Part shown: one piece after another, positions 7,037 through 9,762 of the stretch
Position numbering within the stretch: position 1 is the stretch's first letter
How the letters are laid out: every line of letters starts with the position of its first letter
Source of the DNA: Synechococcus sp. HW_metabat.21
GTDB taxonomy: Bacteria > Cyanobacteriota > Cyanobacteriia > PCC-6307 > Cyanobiaceae
Assembly: GCA_018623875.1 (NCBI GenBank)
Contig: JAAZUZ010000055.1
Location: 1-9,762 of the forward strand
Length of the DNA: 9,762 nt
Reading direction: 5' to 3'
Made by a program: the position numbers and the translations under genes
Notes under the pieces: generated by a model
What the model saw: only the letters and a program-made list of their open reading frames with translations
What the model was told of the DNA's origin: nothing
Databases searched by the model: none

Positions 7037-7066
7037 TTGGGTGAGTGCTGTTTGGCTCGCTATCTT
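7037..7066 (+). promoter_or_regulatory. Candidate sigma-70-type promoter for cyAbrB
   Basis: A -35-like TTGGGT (7037-7042) and a -10-like TATCTT (7061-7066) with an 18-nt spacer. Transcription would start near 7073 and give a leader of about 17 nt before the ATG at 7090. Each box has two mismatches to consensus, so this is a candidate only; no ribosome binding site is obvious in the short leader. Confidence 0.35.
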
Positions 7067-7089
7067 TTCGCCAACCGAATCTCTATTCA

Positions 7090-7455
7090 ATGCTCACCGG
7101 ATCTGATCTTCTCAACAAGGTCAAAGAGCTGGGTGATGTCAGCAAGTCTGATCTTGTGCGCTCCTGCGGTTATGTCAGCAACAAGAAGGATGGTTCGGAG
7201 CGTCTGAACTTCACCGCTTTTTATGAGGCACTGCTGGAGGCCAAGGGCCTGAGCATTGGCGGCGGTGGCGGCGGCACCGGCAAGGGCGGTCGCAAGCTCA
7301 GCTATGTCGCCACGGTTCAGGGCAACGGCAACCTTCTCGTCGGTAAGGCCTACACGGCCCTGCTCGGTTTGGAGCCCGGCGACGAATTCGAGATCAAGCT
7401 CGGCCGTAAGCAGATCAAATTGATCCCCGCAGGCGCTGAAGCCGAAGAGGACTGA
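7090..7455 (+). CDS. cyAbrB-family transcriptional regulator
   Basis: Cyanobacterial AbrB-like DNA-binding regulator (cyAbrB/CalA family), 121 residues. Residues 1-53 (MLTGSDLLNKVKELGDVSKS... through NFTAFYEALLEAKG) are the cyanobacteria-specific N-terminal domain. A glycine-rich linker follows (about 57-67, with six consecutive Gly). Residues 69-113 hold the C-terminal AbrB-like domain (KLSYVATVQGNGNLLVGKAY and LGLEPGDEFEIKLGRKQ), which in this family binds DNA as an oligomer. The tail is acidic. Known members act as global regulators of carbon and nitrogen metabolism. I chose the ATG at 7090 because an upstream GTG/ATG option (7045) would add 15 residues lacking family similarity and would sit inside the candidate promoter. 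An intrinsic terminator follows 25 nt after the stop, so the gene is probably a single-gene unit. Which paralogue it is cannot be told. Confidence 0.93.
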   Translation: MLTGSDLLNKVKELGDVSKSDLVRSCGYVSNKKDGSERLNFTAFYEALLEAKGLSIGGGGGGTGKGGRKLSYVATVQGNGNLLVGKAYTALLGLEPGDEFEIKLGRKQIKLIPAGAEAEED

Positions 7456-7480
7456 TCCTCTCGCCACGTAGTTGATGTTC

Positions 7481-7512
7481 AGCTGGGCCACTGCTGTGGT
7501 CCAGCTTTTTTT
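7481..7512 (+). terminator. Intrinsic terminator of cyAbrB
   Basis: An 11-bp stem formed by AGCTGG (7481-7486) with CCAGCT (7501-7506), a G-T wobble (7487/7500), and CCAC (7488-7491) with GTGG (7496-7499) around the loop TGCT. A run of seven T follows (7506-7512). This is a textbook Rho-independent terminator, 25 nt after the cyAbrB stop. Confidence 0.92.
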
Positions 7513-7558
7513 GTGCGTTGGTCCTTCGTAGGCTCAGCCCACTTGATCGCCCGTCGCT

Positions 7559-7837
7559 GTGACCTTTTTTGAGTTGCTCTGGAAGGGAGAGAACTGTGGC
7601 GATGCCGGCGATCTGGAGGAGGCCTTGACCCATTTCCAGGAGCTCCGCCCGAAGCACCTCAGCTGGGCAGAGGTCTGCAGTGATCCCGAGATCCAACCCA
7701 CGATTTGCCGCTTCCGCTCGTTTGAGGCCTTCCTCGACAACGAAGACGCCCTCGAGACGATTCATCCCACGGCCGAAATGCTGGAGCGTTTTCAGCCCGA
7801 AGAGGTTGAACCCGACGAGCCTGAAGCCGAAAGCTGA
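7559..7837 (+). CDS. Small acidic protein, function unknown (92 aa)
   Basis: A 92-residue acidic protein that I do not recognise. The N-terminal half reads MTFFELLWKGENCGDAGDLE and then EALTHFQELRPKHLSWAEVC, with a probable helix around DLEEALTHFQEL. The middle has an aromatic and acidic segment (CRFRSFEAFLDNEDALETIH). The last 15 residues (FQPEEVEPDEPEAES) are nearly all Glu, Pro and Asp and are probably disordered. The start is a GTG at 7559; no ATG precedes the conserved-looking FFELLW segment and a terminator lies just upstream. It is the first of three closely spaced small genes: the SepF-domain gene starts 15 nt after its stop, so co-transcription is likely. Confidence 0.65.
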   Translation: MTFFELLWKGENCGDAGDLEEALTHFQELRPKHLSWAEVCSDPEIQPTICRFRSFEAFLDNEDALETIHPTAEMLERFQPEEVEPDEPEAES

Positions 7838-7852
7838 AGCGCCTAGGCGTTG

Positions 7853-8134
7853 ATGGACCCATTTCTTCCGCGATCTGAGCAGGACCCTTCGGGCTGGGGC
7901 CCGGAGGTGATCGTGATCCATCCGCCCAGTTTTGATGCGGTCCGAGAGGCGATCACAGCCCTGCAGGACCAGGCCACGGTGGTGGTCAACTTGAGCGCGT
8001 TGCCCGAGAACCAGCTGCAGCGGGCCGTGGACTTTCTCTCGGGTGCAGCGGTGGCCCTCGACGCCCAGCAGGTGCGACTGGGCGAGCGGGTCTTTCTGTA
8101 TGCCCCCCATTACGTCCAGCTGAATCGGGCTTGA
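7853..8134 (+). CDS. SepF-domain protein without the N-terminal membrane-binding region
   Basis: A 93-residue protein that is almost entirely a SepF (DUF552) domain: EVIVIHPPSFDAVREAITAL (18-37), ATVVVNLSALPENQLQRAVD (41-60), FLSGAAVALDAQQVRLGERV (61-80) and FLYAP (81-85). In full-length SepF, about 150-190 residues, this domain polymerises into rings and binds FtsZ, and an N-terminal amphipathic helix binds the membrane. Here only 17 residues (MDPFLPRSEQDPSGWGP) precede the domain and none form such a helix. An in-frame TAG at 7844-7846 rules out a longer start. The ATG at 7853 follows a TTG in the same frame and a weak AGG. It is probably a paralogue of the cell-division SepF, which cyanobacteria usually carry elsewhere, but that other copy is not visible here. 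Confidence 0.8.
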   Translation: MDPFLPRSEQDPSGWGPEVIVIHPPSFDAVREAITALQDQATVVVNLSALPENQLQRAVDFLSGAAVALDAQQVRLGERVFLYAPHYVQLNRA

Positions 8135-8166
8135 CCCGGGTCAGCCCGCGGTCAGACAGTGAGTGG

Positions 8167-8469
8167 ATGCAGCTGTTCGACCTCGATCTCTCGGGTTTTG
8201 AACCCGTGAATCACCTGTGGCCCCAGATGGTGGAGCGCCTCGGCAGCGACACCTCCTCCCGCGCCGTCCGCCAGGCCTTGGATTTGTTTGGCATGCGCGG
8301 CTCCCCGGGGCTGATGCCAGCACTGCTGGTCGAAACCTGTGGTGTGGCCTTGCTCGATCGCCAACAACTGCGCCGCGTCACGGGTCTACCCGTGGCCTTT
8401 GATGGGGAGCAGGTGGTGCTGATCAGTCGCCGGTCCAGTGAGCTACAGCTGCTCCAGTGGAGCGCTTGA
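8167..8469 (+). CDS. Small protein of unknown function (100 aa)
   Basis: A 100-residue protein, starting MQLFDLDLSGFEPVNHLWPQ, that I do not recognise. It has a probable helical region MVERLGSDTSSRAVRQALDL (21-40), then LMPALLVETCGVALLDRQQL and a beta-like end (GLPVAFDGEQ, VVLISRRSSELQLLQW). It contains a single cysteine and no obvious catalytic motif. I chose the ATG at 8167, preceded by GTGAGTGG. A TTG at 8131, overlapping the SepF-domain stop, would add 12 residues and would couple the two genes by a TTGA overlap; I consider it less likely. The gene follows the SepF-domain gene by 32 nt and is last in the plus-strand cluster. Its stop lies 3 nt from that of the convergent 123-residue gene. 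Confidence 0.65.
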   Translation: MQLFDLDLSGFEPVNHLWPQMVERLGSDTSSRAVRQALDLFGMRGSPGLMPALLVETCGVALLDRQQLRRVTGLPVAFDGEQVVLISRRSSELQLLQWSA

Positions 8470-8481
8470 GCTTCAGAAGCT
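8451..8481. terminator. Two adjacent palindromes at a convergent junction (bidirectional 3'-end candidate)
   Basis: Two perfect odd palindromes lie next to each other: GCTCCA-G-TGGAGC (8451-8463), which ends the plus-strand 100-aa gene, and AGCTTC-A-GAAGCT (8469-8481), which covers the gap between the two stop codons. No T-run follows on either strand, so this is not a standard terminator; 3'-end formation in both directions is an inference. Confidence 0.3.
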
Positions 8482-8844
8482 GCAGGTGGGTTTGAGTCCC
8501 GGCACGCTGAATTCCATGAACCAGAGGTATTCGCGGCTGCGCCAGCCCAGATCAAAGGGTTCGGTCGCTTGCCACTCCTCGGGGCTGAGGCCGTAGGCCG
8601 CCTGCAGGAAATCAGGCACCAGGGCTTCGACGGCATCTTGCCCCTCTTCACCCTCCTCAAAGAGACGGTCGGTGTAGATCGCCGCAAAGATCTCGTGCTC
8701 TTCGTCGCACATCACCACCTCAAAGCCGCTGCCGCCGTAGCTGGGGAGGGTGTTCAACTCGAAGTACTCGTCCCGCTCGAGTGGATCCTCGGGGGCCGGC
8801 TCGAGTAACGCGGCGAGGGCCTGTTTGAACGAATCGAGTGCCAT
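8473..8844 (-). CDS. Small acidic protein of unknown function (123 aa)
   Basis: A 123-residue acidic protein that I cannot name. It starts MALDSFKQALAALLEPAPED and has a mixed alpha/beta look: a helix at 2-15, a strand-like EVVMCDEEHEIFAAIYTDRL with a Cys, an acidic linker (LFEEGEEGQDAVEA), a helix FLQAAYGLSPEEW, and an aromatic-rich end (FDLGWRSREYLWFMEFSVPG). No catalytic or DNA-binding motif is apparent. The ATG at 8842-8844 is chosen over upstream options, which would add residues overlapping the rluA start region; the natural-looking MALDSF start supports this. Divergent from rluA with 44 nt between the starts, so the two promoters must share that short region. Convergent with the 100-aa gene. 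Confidence 0.7.
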   Translation of the reverse strand: MALDSFKQALAALLEPAPEDPLERDEYFELNTLPSYGGSGFEVVMCDEEHEIFAAIYTDRLFEEGEEGQDAVEALVPDFLQAAYGLSPEEWQATEPFDLGWRSREYLWFMEFSVPGLKPTCSF

Positions 8845-8888
8845 GGCCCGGCTAGGACTAAGGCCAGTCTGGCCAGGGTCGAGCATTC

Positions 8889-9521
8889 GTGCCTGCGTTG
8901 TTTGATCCCGCTTGGCTGAGGCATGCCGACCCGGCACTGTTGGTGCTCGAGAAGCCCAGTGGTTTGCTCTCCCAGCCGGGGCTTGGTCCTGGGTTGTCCG
9001 CGTCCTTCATCACGGCGGTGCAGTCCCAGTGGCCTGAAGCACGCCTGGTCCATCGCCTCGATCGCGACACCTCAGGCCTGATGGTCGTGGCCCGATCCGC
9101 GGCGGTCCATCGGCAGTTAAGCGTTGCTTTTGCCGATCGACAGGTGGAGAAGCGCTACGTGGCCGACGTGTCCGGTGTCCCCGCCGAGGGGCAGGGCTGG
9201 ATCGCATACCCCATTGCGAAGCGGCAACATCGGCCGCCGCTCTACGGCGTCGATCCTGCGGGCAAACCCTGCCGGACGGGATGGAAGCTGTTGGAGCAGC
9301 ATTCGGGCTGCAGTCGACTGGCCTTGCAGCCAGTGACCGGTCGCTCCCATCAGCTGCGGGTGCATCTGCAGGCCTTGGGGCATCCCATCTTGGGCGACCC
9401 GCTCTATGGCGACACACCGGCGGCCCGGTTGCATTTGCACGCCTGCTCCTTGGCCTTCACTCACCCCAGTGACGGTCGCTGGATGGCCTTTGAGTCCCCC
9501 GTGCCGTTTGTCTTGCCCTAG
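8889..9521 (+). CDS. rluA: RluA-type pseudouridine synthase
   Basis: Converts specific uridines in rRNA and/or tRNA to pseudouridine in the cytoplasm. At 210 residues without an S4 domain it matches the short RluA form (E. coli RluA, about 219 residues). The catalytic aspartate is D58 in VHRLDRDTSGLMVVAR (54-69). Other subfamily signatures are ALLVLEKPSGLLSQPG (16-31), VTGRSHQLRVHLQALGHPIL and the LHACSLAFTHPSDGRWMAF end, all close to E. coli RluA. The start is the GTG at 8889; AGGG lies 10 nt upstream (8875-8878). The symbol rests on subfamily resemblance; the target uridines (23S rRNA 746 and tRNA 32 in E. coli) are not proven here. The stop TAG (9519-9521) overlaps the stop of the convergent edge gene in the palindrome CTAG. 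Confidence 0.92.
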   Translation: MPALFDPAWLRHADPALLVLEKPSGLLSQPGLGPGLSASFITAVQSQWPEARLVHRLDRDTSGLMVVARSAAVHRQLSVAFADRQVEKRYVADVSGVPAEGQGWIAYPIAKRQHRPPLYGVDPAGKPCRTGWKLLEQHSGCSRLALQPVTGRSHQLRVHLQALGHPILGDPLYGDTPAARLHLHACSLAFTHPSDGRWMAFESPVPFVLP

Positions 9522-9762
9522 CGGTTGCGGGGGGGCAAACCCGTCCCGGCGCGCAGCAGGTGGCGCCAGCGCCGAATCCGCCAGGCGGCCAGGGCCAGGG
9601 CGATGCCCGCTACCAGCGCGAGGGCTCCAGAGATCCCCGGACCACTCCAGGCCGCAATCAGCCCGGCCATGGCCACCAGGATCCAGCAGATCGGTTGCAG
9701 ACGTTTCAACCATTGATCGGCGCCGGAACAGCTGCGGCAATGGCGGGTGTGGGCCTCAAAAC
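9518..9762 (-). CDS. C-terminal tail of a probable pheophorbide a oxygenase/LLS1-type Rieske protein (partial, cut by right edge)
   Basis: The reading frame is open from the right edge of the window to a TAG at 9518-9520, giving 80 residues. Its visible N-terminus is FEAHTRHCRSCSGADQWLKR, containing a CxxC (C at 9737-9739 and 9728-9730) of the kind found at the C-terminus of the PAO/LLS1/Tic55/PTC52 family. Two hydrophobic segments follow (ICWILVAMAGLIAAW and ISGALALVAGIALALAAW), then a basic tail ending GTGLPPRNR. In that family a Rieske iron-sulphur domain and a mononuclear iron site precede this tail, which anchors the protein in the membrane. The catalytic part lies outside, so the assignment rests on the CxxC-plus-two-helix pattern. 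A TTG at 9707-9709 could be misread as the start of a 63-residue protein, but the open upstream frame and the CxxC argue against it. Confidence 0.68.
   Translation of the reverse strand, partial: FEAHTRHCRSCSGADQWLKRLQPICWILVAMAGLIAAWSGPGISGALALVAGIALALAAWRIRRWRHLLRAGTGLPPRNR

Noticed and set aside
9117..9740. A 207-codon minus-strand frame starting at 9740.
   Set aside because: It is antisense to rluA over most of its length and out of frame with the CxxC-containing edge gene.

Overview
The window is GC-rich (about 60% or more), densely coded, and looks like the chromosome of a marine or brackish alpha-cyanobacterium of the Synechococcus/Cyanobium type. The reasons are a cyAbrB-type regulator, a Nif11-domain protein, a SepF-domain protein, a GH57 glucan branching-type enzyme, a C-terminal tail like that of pheophorbide a oxygenase-type Rieske proteins, and several very short genes packed with little spacing. 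The organism is inferred from gene content; no rRNA or tRNA is present to confirm it.

Layout, left to right. A GH57 1,4-alpha-glucan branching-type enzyme (minus strand, 3' end outside the window) diverges from a NYN/LabA-like nuclease-fold gene (1357-1863). Then comes leuA (1937-3577), which overlaps by one base a MalG-type sugar ABC transporter permease (3577-4413). A minus-strand pair follows: a membrane-anchored coiled-coil protein (5574-5939) and a fold-type I PLP aminotransferase (4414-5565). Divergent from that pair is a probable operon of a Nif11-domain protein (6033-6278) and a DUF427 protein (6290-6757). A 65-residue unknown (6754-6951, minus) meets DUF427 tail to tail. The cyAbrB regulator (7090-7455) has an upstream inverted repeat and a clear intrinsic terminator (7481-7512). 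After it come three small plus-strand genes: an acidic unknown, a SepF domain without its usual N-terminus, and another unknown. The right end holds a 123-residue unknown (8473-8844, minus), an RluA-type pseudouridine synthase (8889-9521) and the C-terminal tail of a gene that enters from the right edge (9518-9762, minus).

How the parts relate. Most genes are housekeeping or regulatory (leucine synthesis, amino-acid transamination, glycogen structure, rRNA/tRNA modification, global regulation) and no pathway spans the window. I see no mobile element, CRISPR array, phage or integrase. The points most worth a second look are the minimal SepF-domain protein in a cluster of unknown small genes, an orphan Nif11 protein whose leader-like end is followed by a tail with no modifiable residues, the inverted repeat in front of cyAbrB, and the four convergent gene pairs whose stop codons all lie within 4 nt of each other. 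I did not find convincing evidence of a wholly new system.
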